Notes under the pieces: generated by a model
Told to the model about the DNA's origin: nothing
The model's input: only the letters and a program-made list of their open reading frames with translations
The model's database searches: none
Program-made: the position numbers and the translations under genes
Assembly: GCF_937898475.1 (NCBI RefSeq)
Contig: NZ_CALEJS010000025.1
Coordinates: 124,001 to 188,000 of the forward strand
Reading direction: 5' to 3'
DNA length: 64,000 nt
DNA from: an uncultured Chitinophaga sp.
GTDB lineage: Bacteria; Bacteroidota; Bacteroidia; Chitinophagales; Chitinophagaceae
Part shown: piece after piece, positions 51,749 through 59,462 of the stretch
How positions within the stretch are numbered: the stretch's first letter is position 1
Layout of the letters: every line of letters starts with the position of its first letter

Positions 51749-52323
51749 GTTGTTGTTGCTGCTTCCAGTCTGATACGGCGCTGAAAAAATCCGCCGCTTA
51801 ACAAGCCTATCAAAATGCCCAGCAGCGCCCCGCCCGCAATATCCAGGGGATAATGCACCCCCACATACACCTGGGCATAGCCAATGGCAATGGCCCAGAC
51901 GAAGAACAGCCACACGAAACGCTGAAAAGCCGGTTTTAAAGTTATGAAACAAAATGTACCCAGCGCAAAATGATTGGCCGCATGGCTGGAGGTAAAGCTG
52001 CCGCTCATGGGACAATAAGTTACCAGCACCCTTACAAACTGGCTCAGCAGCGGATCACGGCAGGGCCGGATGCGCCCCACGGCATCTTTCAGAAAACTGC
52101 TGGCCTGGTCGGCTATTCCGAAAGAAACAATGAAGAACACGATCCAGAAAAAGCCTCTCCATTTGTAGTTAATGACTGCAAACAGCGCCAGGAACAGGTA
52201 CAGCGGCGCCCACAGGTAAGGCTCCCTCACCCAGGGCAGCACCGCATCGAACCAGGAATTGGCCCACTGGTTATTAATACGGAAAAACAATTTCAGATCC
52301 AATCGTAGCAGCCAGTCCAGCAT
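51745..52323 (-). CDS. PAP2-superfamily lipid phosphatase
   Basis: The 192-residue membrane protein has the three phosphatase motifs: KDAVGRIRP, SFTSSHAANHF and VYVGVHYPLDIAGG, containing the catalytic His residues. It is probably an undecaprenyl-pyrophosphate or phosphatidic-acid-type phosphatase acting at the outer face of the inner membrane. It overlaps the ZIP gene by four bases and follows the methyltransferase gene by five, so the three form one transcription unit. The true lipid substrate is not evident. Confidence 0.92.
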   Translation of the reverse strand: MLDWLLRLDLKLFFRINNQWANSWFDAVLPWVREPYLWAPLYLFLALFAVINYKWRGFFWIVFFIVSFGIADQASSFLKDAVGRIRPCRDPLLSQFVRVLVTYCPMSGSFTSSHAANHFALGTFCFITLKPAFQRFVWLFFVWAIAIGYAQVYVGVHYPLDIAGGALLGILIGLLSGGFFQRRIRLEAATTT

Positions 52324-52328
52324 AAGTC

Positions 52329-53078
52329 CTAGTTTTTAGATTTCTCCCCGATGATCACCATTCTTGGCGAGCGGGCAGCATCATAAGCGTTAAAATGATA
52401 ATCCCCAAAGATATCCAATATCCTTAATCCCTGCCGCCGGAACATCCTTTCAAAATCATCCCGGGTAAACGCCTTTACACTTTCGGTAAACACCGCTCGC
52501 AGCGGTTTTTCCGGGTCTTCTATCCGGATCTCCTTCAGGAAACGGTTATCTTCCATCTCCCGCTTTATGTCAAACACCACCTGGCCAATGTGTTTCACTT
52601 CGCCGGGCACCAGGTGCGCCGCCACATAGGGACTGTTCAGGTAATCCAGCACCACACGGCCGCCCGGCTTCAGCGATTGCTTTAACATACGCAGGGCATT
52701 GTCATTATCCCGCTGCGTATCAAAGTAGCCGAAACTGGTAAAGAAGTTGAACACCACATCAAAATAGTTGATGCGGAAAGGCAGGCGCATATCATGCTGG
52801 TAAAAATGCAGATGATCGTTCTCCATTTTTTTGGCGGCATTGATGCTTTCTATGGAAAGATCAATGCCCGTTACGTCAAAGCCCATGTCTGCCAAATACC
52901 TGGCATGACGGCCGCGGCCACACGCTACATCCAGCATCAGCGCTCCCGGCGCCGGCTGCAGGTAGGCCAGCAGCTTATCTATAAAGGCAGCTGCCTCCTT
53001 CTCATCCCGGTTGTTATACAACAGGTGGTAATAAGGAGAGTTGAACCAGTCTTTGAACCATTGTTTGTGGACGTCCAT
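52329..53078 (-). CDS. class I SAM-dependent methyltransferase
   Basis: The 249-residue protein has motif I MLDVACGRGRHARYLADMG and the acidic loop VTGIDLSIESI, followed by DMRLPFR. This places it with class I methyltransferases acting on small molecules. It lies between a sulfatase-family gene and a PAP2 gene and is preceded by a periodic spacer with a strong fold. The substrate is unknown; nothing else in the motifs separates the possibilities. Confidence 0.85.
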   Translation of the reverse strand: MDVHKQWFKDWFNSPYYHLLYNNRDEKEAAAFIDKLLAYLQPAPGALMLDVACGRGRHARYLADMGFDVTGIDLSIESINAAKKMENDHLHFYQHDMRLPFRINYFDVVFNFFTSFGYFDTQRDNDNALRMLKQSLKPGGRVVLDYLNSPYVAAHLVPGEVKHIGQVVFDIKREMEDNRFLKEIRIEDPEKPLRAVFTESVKAFTRDDFERMFRRQGLRILDIFGDYHFNAYDAARSPRMVIIGEKSKN

Positions 53079-53160
53079 GGTGTTGGAGCTGTTAGCAGTT
53101 AGCTGTTAGCTTTTGGCAAAAAATGTTTGCCAATGGTAAAAAGCTAACAGCCAACAGCTA
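53079..53160 (-). repeat. heptad-periodic intergenic tract 12 with nested hairpins, starting at the sulfatase stop codon
   Basis: Starting at the TAG of the sulfatase gene, 7-base words such as TTAGCAG, TTAGCTG, TTAGCTT follow in phase on the plus strand. GCTGTTAGCTTTT and its complement form a 13-base stem enclosing GGCAAA/TTTGCC. The stem ends nine bases before the next ATG, so folding could influence translation of the methyltransferase gene. Confidence 0.8.
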
Positions 53161-55173
53161 TTTTTTATTGTTAAACATCAAATATCGTGTGCTTTCATAA
53201 AACCCCTGCGTTAAATTATTCAGCGCGGCAGCCGTATCGCCATGCTGGGCCTGTACATCCTTCAGGGCATCGCCTTTCAGGTTATACAGCGCTGTTTTGC
53301 CGCTCTTCATATTGATCTCATAGAGGTATTGCTCACCGATGGAAGCAATATACCACTGCAGGTTCTTTACGTAAGAGATAAACGCATAACGGCTGGTATA
53401 GCTGGTATCCAGCAGGTCTGTACCCAGGGTATAGTTCCTGTAAGGTATACCGGCCAGCCGGGCCACGGTAGGGTATACATCCAGCAGGCTGCCGGGCCGG
53501 GTGATGGTTTGCGGCGCAATCAGCTTAGGGCTGTAGATGATACAGGGCACATGTTCCATACCGCTGCCCAGCTCATACTCCGGGAAAGGCATGTGATGAT
53601 ACGGGTTTTGGATACAGTTATGATCGCCGAAAAATACAAAGATCGTATTGTCCAGGTACCCGCCTTCCCTGGCCATTTTTATCAGCTGGCCCAGGTTATA
53701 GTCCAGGTAACGCAGCGCATTGAACTGGTCAAGCGACACAAAGCCTGATTCCCTGAACTTGTTCATGTCTATATCCTTTTCCGTTACCTTCCTGAAATCG
53801 CCCGCACCCGCGGTGGTAGTGAAGGGCGCGTGGTTGTCTGCCGTTTGCAGGAAGGCGATGAAAGGCTTTTTACGCTCATGGGCGTCTTTGAATATCTCGC
53901 TGGCCTCTTTGATCAGGTCATAATCCGAAACGCCCCATACATCCGCTTTGGCAGCCTTGAAATATCCTTCTTCATAGATCTTTATACCTTCCACGTTATT
54001 GGTGAACACGGCCCGGATATTGGCCCAGTTGGTATTGCCGCCCAGCAGGTAATATTTTTCATAGCCTTTGAACTGGTCCATGATAATGCGCTGGTCTACC
54101 ATCTGCGGATGCCTGCTGGCAGTTTTATTGACGGTAATATCCGGCAGTCCGGTAGTAACGCCATACACCGTACGGGCGGTACTTACGGCCGGTACATAGA
54201 AATTCCTGAACAGGATACCGCTGTCGGCCAGCTTTTTCATGTTGGGCGTGCCCTGCATCGGGTTGTTGAACATACTGGTGACCGATGCGCCGGTAGACTC
54301 CATCATCACCAGCACAATATTAGGCCTGGACGCTCTTTCTTCTCCCGCCACGTTACGCACATAATTCAGCTTCGCCACATCCGGCGTATCCACCCGCAGG
54401 TATTCCGCCATATAGGGGTAAAACCGGCGGGTCCTGTTTTCGTCAAAGGTATCGCCCTTCACACTGAAATTGTTCACGAAGTACAATACCGGGTTCAGTG
54501 CCAGGCTGGTAATACCGTTGTCCCTGGTGAACATGGCCTGGCTCCAGCGCAGCGGGAAGTAGGCAAAATTGCCATAGATGCCTGCGGCAAACAAGAGCAC
54601 CAGCCCGGCAATCCAGCCGGTATAACGCCAGCCCTTTACCGTAGCAGGCGGCTGCTGCGACAGTTTACGGAAGGTGAACACCTGCAGGCGGTATGCCAGG
54701 AACAGGAACAGCGCAATACCGATCATGCCCCGTACTACCGGGTAGCTCTGCCATACCATCCTGGCATTATCTGCCCGCTCGCCGGAGGCCAGGAAGCGGG
54801 TAACGGAAGGATCCAGGCGAAGCCCCAGGTAAGCATAATGCCCCAGGTCCAGTATATATAATAAGGTGAGCAGCAGGTATACCACGAACAGGTATACGAA
54901 ACTGATCTTTTTGAATACAGGCAATGTAAAGAAACGGTTCCTGCTGAACACTGCCAGGAGACCAAGGGGGATGATCAGCAGCAGGGTAAGGCGCAGATCG
55001 AACTTCAGCCCCAGGTACCAGGCTTTTGCAATGATGCCGCTGTCTGTTATGGTAGATGTAAAGAAGAAGAAGTAGAAGATCAGGCGAAAAAACACCGTCA
55101 GTAAATAGAGGTACAGTGTCTGGACCAACACATACCGAATATACCGGGGTATATTCTTCCACAAGTAGTTCAT
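53158..55173 (-). CDS. LtaS-like sulfatase-superfamily membrane phosphotransferase/hydrolase
   Basis: The 671-residue protein has five N-terminal membrane helices (about residues 10-215) and an extracytoplasmic alkaline-phosphatase-fold domain (about 290-640). VLVMMESTGASV contains the catalytic Thr, and FFGDHNC near the end carries metal-binding Asp-His. This arrangement matches LTA synthases and their Gram-negative relatives such as phosphoglycerol and phosphoethanolamine transferases. In a Bacteroidota species it most likely decorates a glycan or lipid at the periplasmic face. It is transcribed before the methyltransferase, PAP2 and ZIP genes. Confidence 0.9.
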   Translation of the reverse strand: MNYLWKNIPRYIRYVLVQTLYLYLLTVFFRLIFYFFFFTSTITDSGIIAKAWYLGLKFDLRLTLLLIIPLGLLAVFSRNRFFTLPVFKKISFVYLFVVYLLLTLLYILDLGHYAYLGLRLDPSVTRFLASGERADNARMVWQSYPVVRGMIGIALFLFLAYRLQVFTFRKLSQQPPATVKGWRYTGWIAGLVLLFAAGIYGNFAYFPLRWSQAMFTRDNGITSLALNPVLYFVNNFSVKGDTFDENRTRRFYPYMAEYLRVDTPDVAKLNYVRNVAGEERASRPNIVLVMMESTGASVTSMFNNPMQGTPNMKKLADSGILFRNFYVPAVSTARTVYGVTTGLPDITVNKTASRHPQMVDQRIIMDQFKGYEKYYLLGGNTNWANIRAVFTNNVEGIKIYEEGYFKAAKADVWGVSDYDLIKEASEIFKDAHERKKPFIAFLQTADNHAPFTTTAGAGDFRKVTEKDIDMNKFRESGFVSLDQFNALRYLDYNLGQLIKMAREGGYLDNTIFVFFGDHNCIQNPYHHMPFPEYELGSGMEHVPCIIYSPKLIAPQTITRPGSLLDVYPTVARLAGIPYRNYTLGTDLLDTSYTSRYAFISYVKNLQWYIASIGEQYLYEINMKSGKTALYNLKGDALKDVQAQHGDTAAALNNLTQGFYESTRYLMFNNKK

Positions 55174-55248
55174 GTAATACTTAAACGTTTATTATTAGTC
55201 TGCCTGCTTATTATAAAAAATTTTAAGGCATAGCTGCAAAGATAGGAA

Positions 55249-55276
55249 AGTTTCAACGTATCAACGTTTCAACATC
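55249..55276. repeat. short 8-base periodic tract between the sulfatase and glmM-type genes
   Basis: TTTCAACG, TATCAACG, then TTTCAACA follow in 8-base phase within the 165-base gap between divergent genes. It is shorter and less convincing than the stop-anchored tracts and does not begin at a stop codon. Confidence 0.4.
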
Positions 55277-55310
55277 TTATTAAATAACCCGATTTTGAAC
55301 GGGATTTTTT

Positions 55311-55318
55311 TATCTTTG
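55311..55318 (+). promoter_or_regulatory. possible -7 box before the phosphoglucosamine-mutase gene
   Basis: TATCTTTG matches TAnnTTTG, and the expected start would give a leader of only about 14 bases before the GTG start codon. No -33 TTTG lies in the 17-23 base range, so it is provisional. Confidence 0.45.
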
Positions 55319-55338
55319 CCTTCCTTAAAATTGAATTT

Positions 55339-56724
55339 GTGGCACTGATCAAATCGATATCCGGCATCCGGGGAACCATTGGCGGCAGGCCCGGTGAAGG
55401 ACTTTCTCCATTAGATGTAGTAAAATTTACGGCAGCATACGGAACCTGGTTAACCAAACAGCAATCAGACAATAAAAAGGTGGTAATTGGCCGTGATGGC
55501 CGTATTTCAGGTGAACTGGTCAGGAACCTGGTCGTGTCTGCCCTGAACGGACTGGGACTGGACGTCGTTGACCTGGGACTCTCCACCACCCCTACCGTAG
55601 AGATTGCCGTTAAAATGGAACAGGCCGCCGGCGGCATTATCATCACCGCCAGCCACAACCCCAAAGAATGGAACGCCCTCAAACTGCTGAACAGCGATGG
55701 CGAATTCATTTCAGGGGAAGATGGAATTGCGCTGCTGGAGATCGCCCAGAGCGAAGACTTCTCTTTTGCCGACGTAAACAAGCTGGGTACCTGCCAGGCT
55801 GACGACAGCTACCTGCAGAAACATATTGACCTGGTGGTGAACCATCCCCTGGTGGATGTTGACGCCATCCGCAGCCGCGATTTCAAGATCGTAGTGGATG
55901 CCGTAAACTCTACCGGCGCCATCTTCGTTCCCGCCCTGCTCAAAGCCCTGGGCGTAAACCAGGTGGAAGTGCTCTTCGGTGAAGTGAATGGCCGCTTCAG
56001 CCACAACCCCGAACCGCTGCCCGAAAACCTTACTGCCCTGTCTAACGAGGTAAACCGCTCCAACGCCGACCTGGGCATCGCGGTAGACCCCGATGTAGAC
56101 CGCCTCTGCTTTGTATGTGAAGATGGCAGCATGTTCGGTGAGGAATATACCCTGGTGGCCGTAGCCGATTATGTGCTGAACAGGAAAAAAGGCAATACCG
56201 TTTCCAACCTCTCCTCTACCCAGGCCCTGAAGGATATTACGCTGAAACACGGCGGCGAATACCATCCTTCTGCCGTAGGTGAGGTGAACGTGGTGAAAAA
56301 GATGAAAGAAGTGAACGCCGTAATAGGCGGTGAAGGCAACGGCGGCATCATCGTTCCGGACCTGCACTACGGCCGTGATGCACTGATCGGTATCGGGCTG
56401 TTCCTGAGCCATGTGGCGCACAGCAAAAAGAACCTGAAGAACCTGCGTAACAGCTATCCGGACTACTTCATCTCCAAGAACAAGATAGAACTGGATAAAG
56501 GGGTAGACGTAAAGACCATCTTCGAAAAGATCAAAGGCAAGTATAAGAACCAGCCCACCAATACCGAAGACGGGCTTAAGATAGAGTTTGAAAAAGACTG
56601 GGTGCACCTCCGTACCTCCAACACAGAGCCTATCATCCGCATCTACGCCGAAAGCCAGTTTGAAACCACGGCAGATAACATTGCCCGCAGGATCATGGCC
56701 GATATCAGGGAGTTTATGCACTGA
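55339..56724 (+). CDS. glmM: phosphoglucosamine mutase-type alpha-D-phosphohexomutase
   Basis: The 461-residue protein shows all family sites. They are the phosphoserine loop TASHNPKEWNALK with Ser105, the metal motif DPDVDR, the sugar-binding GGEGNGG and the phosphate-binding RTSNTEPIIRI near the C-terminus. It interconverts glucosamine-6-P and glucosamine-1-P for cell-wall and LPS precursors, or mannose/glucose phosphates. Length and motifs fit GlmM best, though phosphomannomutase cannot be excluded. The start is GTG at 55339; MALIKSISGIRGTIGG is the usual N-terminus. It is followed by a perfect terminator. Confidence 0.92.
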   Translation: MALIKSISGIRGTIGGRPGEGLSPLDVVKFTAAYGTWLTKQQSDNKKVVIGRDGRISGELVRNLVVSALNGLGLDVVDLGLSTTPTVEIAVKMEQAAGGIIITASHNPKEWNALKLLNSDGEFISGEDGIALLEIAQSEDFSFADVNKLGTCQADDSYLQKHIDLVVNHPLVDVDAIRSRDFKIVVDAVNSTGAIFVPALLKALGVNQVEVLFGEVNGRFSHNPEPLPENLTALSNEVNRSNADLGIAVDPDVDRLCFVCEDGSMFGEEYTLVAVADYVLNRKKGNTVSNLSSTQALKDITLKHGGEYHPSAVGEVNVVKKMKEVNAVIGGEGNGGIIVPDLHYGRDALIGIGLFLSHVAHSKKNLKNLRNSYPDYFISKNKIELDKGVDVKTIFEKIKGKYKNQPTNTEDGLKIEFEKDWVHLRTSNTEPIIRIYAESQFETTADNIARRIMADIREFMH

Positions 56725-56747
56725 TAGCTAAAAAAATACGACATTTG

Positions 56748-56773
56748 TGGGCGCTTAATAAGCGCCCATTTTT
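56748..56773 (+). terminator. rho-independent terminator after the phosphohexomutase gene
   Basis: TGGGCGCTT and AAGCGCCCA form a perfect nine-pair stem with a three-base loop, followed by five T. It lies 23 bases past the stop codon, ahead of the cysteine desulfurase gene. Confidence 0.9.
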
Positions 56774-56821
56774 ATTTTATGTTGTGATTTACTATCAATT
56801 ATCAAAAACCACCTACCAACC

Positions 56822-57949
56822 TTGAAAAGAATTTATTTCGACAATGCAGCTACCACACCGCTGGATCAGGCCGTGCTGGATGCAATGCTGCCGTATATGA
56901 CGGACAAATTCGGCAACCCGTCGTCCATCTACTCCTACGGACGGGAATCAAGACTGGGTATTGAAAATGCCCGTAAATCCGTTGCTAAAATACTGAACGC
57001 CCACCCGGGAGAGATCTTCTTTACCTCCGGCGGCACGGAAAGCAGCAATACTGCCATTAACGCCGCTGTCAGGGACCTGGGTTGCAGGCATATCATCACT
57101 TCAGAGATCGAACACCACGCCACCCTGCACACCGTAGCATACCTGAGCAAGTCACAGGGCATCCAGCTCTCCTACGTACGCCTGCTCCCCAACGGGCATG
57201 TGGATATGGACAACCTGCGCCAGCTGCTGGCCGGCTCCTCCAAAAGATGCCTGGTCACCCTGATGCATGCCAACAACGAAATAGGCAACCTGCTGGACAT
57301 CCATGCCGTGGGTAACCTCTGCAAAGAGTTTGATGCCATCTTTCATTCCGATACCGTACAAACCGTTGGCCACTACCCTTTTGACCTGCGCAACACCCCC
57401 GTACATTTCATCAATGGCGCCGGTCATAAATTTCATGGTCCCAAAGGCATAGGCATCCTCTACGTGAACGAGAACGTAAAGATCACCCCCTACCTGCAGG
57501 GCGGCGCCCAGGAACGCAATATGCGCGCAGGCACGGAAAACCTTTACGGCATCATCGGCTTTGCCAAAGCACTTGAACTGGCCACTGAACATTACGAAGC
57601 GCACAGCCGTTATATTAACGACCTGCGTATGTACATGGCAGATCAGCTGGAAAAACACCTGCCCGGCATCACCTTCAACGGCGATCTGCGCGGGCGCAGC
57701 CTCTATACCGTGCTGAATGTGTCTTTCCCGAAGTCTGAAAAGAGTGAAATGATCCTCTTTAACCTGGACATCAACGGGATCTGCGCCTCCGGCGGCAGCG
57801 CCTGTACCTCCGGCGCCGATCTGGGCTCTCATGTGATCCGCGCCATCAGCAGCGATCCTAACCGCATCAGCGTACGGTTCTCCTTCTCCCGGCAGAATAC
57901 AAAGGAAGAAGTGGATACCGTGATAGAACGCCTGAAAGAACTGGTATAA
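56822..57949 (+). CDS. cysteine desulfurase (NifS/IscS-like)
   Basis: The 375-residue protein is a PLP enzyme that takes sulfur from cysteine for Fe-S clusters and thiolated tRNA. It has DNAATTPLDQAVLDAM at the N-terminus, SEIEHHAT, the PLP lysine in HKFHGPKGIG and the persulfide Cys in SGGSACTSG. The start is TTG at 56822, because no ATG precedes the conserved DNAATTP sequence that must be included. It lies between two terminators and so is probably a single-gene transcript. The exact paralogue (IscS or NifS type) is not fixed. Confidence 0.93.
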   Translation: MKRIYFDNAATTPLDQAVLDAMLPYMTDKFGNPSSIYSYGRESRLGIENARKSVAKILNAHPGEIFFTSGGTESSNTAINAAVRDLGCRHIITSEIEHHATLHTVAYLSKSQGIQLSYVRLLPNGHVDMDNLRQLLAGSSKRCLVTLMHANNEIGNLLDIHAVGNLCKEFDAIFHSDTVQTVGHYPFDLRNTPVHFINGAGHKFHGPKGIGILYVNENVKITPYLQGGAQERNMRAGTENLYGIIGFAKALELATEHYEAHSRYINDLRMYMADQLEKHLPGITFNGDLRGRSLYTVLNVSFPKSEKSEMILFNLDINGICASGGSACTSGADLGSHVIRAISSDPNRISVRFSFSRQNTKEEVDTVIERLKELV

Positions 57950-57963
57950 ATAACATTTTTCAG

Positions 57964-58001
57964 TAAACAGGCCTCCGTACCGGTGTGCGGAGGCCTGTTT
58001 A
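57964..58001 (+). terminator. rho-independent terminator after the cysteine desulfurase gene
   Basis: A perfect fourteen-pair stem (TAAACAGGCCTCCG and its complement) with a ten-base loop lies 14 bases past the stop codon. The right arm ends TGTTTA, giving a modest T-tract. Stem quality makes a terminator likely. Confidence 0.85.
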
Positions 58002-58023
58002 TTCGTGGTATTCTCCCTGTCAT

Positions 58024-58046
58024 CTGCAGCTGCAGCTGCAGCTGCA
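58024..58046. repeat. hexanucleotide CTGCAG tandem repeat
   Basis: CTGCAG repeats nearly four times. Each unit is a palindrome, so the tract can form a hairpin or cruciform. It lies between a terminator and an 11-base repeat in the 298-base gap before the beta-helix gene. Slippage-prone. Confidence 0.7.
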
Positions 58047-58106
58047 TCCCGGAATACCGCAGCAATTTTGTATAAATGTCGTATAGATGACGTACCTCTT
58101 ATAAGA

Positions 58107-58150
58107 GCTACTATATCGCTACTATATCGGTACTATATGGGTACTATATC
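58107..58150. repeat. four tandem 11-base direct repeats upstream of the beta-helix gene
   Basis: GCTACTATATC occurs twice, then GGTACTATATG and GGTACTATATC, each 11 bases apart with no gaps. The TACTATA core recurs at one DNA helical turn and so faces one side of the helix. The array lies 98 bases before the beta-helix protein gene and could be an iterated binding site. No protein can be assigned. No clear promoter sequence was found between the array and the gene. Confidence 0.8.
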
Positions 58151-58247
58151 CCCGGGTGTAAGTGCAGTGCGGAACGAGTTGGGAGGCTATCCTACCCTTA
58201 CTGAACTATTTTCCGTATATTTAATCAGCCTGTAAAACCACGTTTCT

Positions 58248-59462
58248 ATGCGCTTCATCCCCATTTTAACCCTGGGCGCGCTGACAATCATCTGCCACCA
58301 GCCCCTTTATGCCCAACAGGACATACAGAAAAAATTCCAGCGACAACTGATCACCGCCGAAGACGGAGCCGTTATTGAGCTGCCCGCAGGCACCTTTCAG
58401 CTGTCTTCCACCCTCTCCCTTGAAGGTAAGAAAAAAGTGCTGATCAGCGGCGCCGGTATGGATAAGACCATCCTGAGCTTTAAAGGGCAGACAGAAGGCG
58501 CTGAAGGCCTCCGTGTGTCCAATGCCAGCGATATTACCATCCGCGACCTTACCGTGCAGGATACCAGGGGAGACGGTATCAAAACCATGAACGTCACCGG
58601 TATTGCTTTCAAGCAGGTGAAGGTGGAGTGGACAGGCCCGCCGGCCAAAGAGAACGGCGCCTATGGCCTGTACCCCGTACAGTGCCAACAGGTGCTGATA
58701 GACAGCTGCACCGCCATCGGCGCTTCTGATGCAGGCCTGTATATTGGCCAGTCAAAAGACATTGTGGTGCGCAACAGTATTGCCCGGCACAATGTAGCCG
58801 GTATTGAAATAGAGAACTCCCTCCATGCAGAAGTATACCAGAACGAAGCCTATGAGAACACCGGCGGCATCCTGGTATTTGACCTGCCAGACCTGGTGCA
58901 GAAAAAAGGCGGATATGTAAAGGTGTATAACAACAACATTCACCATAACAATTTGCCCAACTTTGCGCCCAAAGGTAATACCGTGGCCAAAGTGCCCGCC
59001 GGTACGGGCGTCATGGTGCTGGCCACCAGTCATGTAGAGGTGTTCAATAACAGGATCCATTACAACAACAGCGCAGGTACCGCCATCATCAGCTATTTCA
59101 TGACAGAGAACCCTATTAAGGATACTACCTATATGCCCTACCCTGCCACCGTGTATATACACGACAATGATTACCTGCGGGAGAACGTGCGCTTCCAGGG
59201 AAAAGGCCGCATGGGTATGCTGTTCCGCTTCAAGCTGCGCTTCGGTAAGAACGTGCCGCATATTATATACGACGGCATCCTGAACAAGGATTGGACAGGC
59301 CCCGATGGACAGTATAAACCTGAATACCGCATCTGTATCGGTCCAAATAACAACGCCAGCTTTGCCAACCTGGATGCAGGCAACAAGTTCAAAAACGTAT
59401 CGCGCGATATGCAGCCCTATAACTGCGCCAATACCATTACCACTACTACCAGCGCGCAATGA
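58248..59462 (+). CDS. exported right-handed parallel beta-helix protein
   Basis: The 404-residue protein has a signal peptide (residues 1-22, cleaved near YAQQD) and then a right-handed parallel beta-helix. Visible repeats are ASDITIRDLTVQDTRGDGIK, VEWTGPP, QVLIDSCTAIGASDAGLYIG, DIVVRNSIARHNVAGIEIEN and YVKVYNNNIHHNN. The family is known next to a diheme cytochrome of the SO2930 type, and here that gene overlaps the end by four bases. Polysaccharide-lyase-like catalytic residues are not clear. It should act outside the inner membrane. Confidence 0.88.
   Translation: MRFIPILTLGALTIICHQPLYAQQDIQKKFQRQLITAEDGAVIELPAGTFQLSSTLSLEGKKKVLISGAGMDKTILSFKGQTEGAEGLRVSNASDITIRDLTVQDTRGDGIKTMNVTGIAFKQVKVEWTGPPAKENGAYGLYPVQCQQVLIDSCTAIGASDAGLYIGQSKDIVVRNSIARHNVAGIEIENSLHAEVYQNEAYENTGGILVFDLPDLVQKKGGYVKVYNNNIHHNNLPNFAPKGNTVAKVPAGTGVMVLATSHVEVFNNRIHYNNSAGTAIISYFMTENPIKDTTYMPYPATVYIHDNDYLRENVRFQGKGRMGMLFRFKLRFGKNVPHIIYDGILNKDWTGPDGQYKPEYRICIGPNNNASFANLDAGNKFKNVSRDMQPYNCANTITTTTSAQ

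Noticed and set aside
51749..52015. Upstream in-frame extension of the ZIP gene to 52015
   Set aside because: It runs through the PAP2 gene and has a sequence unlike ZIP proteins. The ATG at 51748 overlaps the PAP2 stop by four bases, as expected for coupled genes.
8153..53160. Transposon ends or MITE copies as source of the 7-base tracts
   Set aside because: The tracts differ in word and length, lack target duplications and begin at stop codons, so a mobile-element origin is not supported.
53830..54861. A 343-residue plus-strand frame inside the sulfatase-family gene
   Set aside because: It is opposite a well-supported coding region and shows no protein family features.
55711..56721. A 336-residue minus-strand frame across the phosphohexomutase gene
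   Set aside because: The plus-strand gene has every catalytic motif. The antisense frame has none and arises from codon bias.
58024..58150. CRISPR-like or integron-like repeat
   Set aside because: The 11-base units are directly adjacent with no spacers, and no cas or integrase gene is present.
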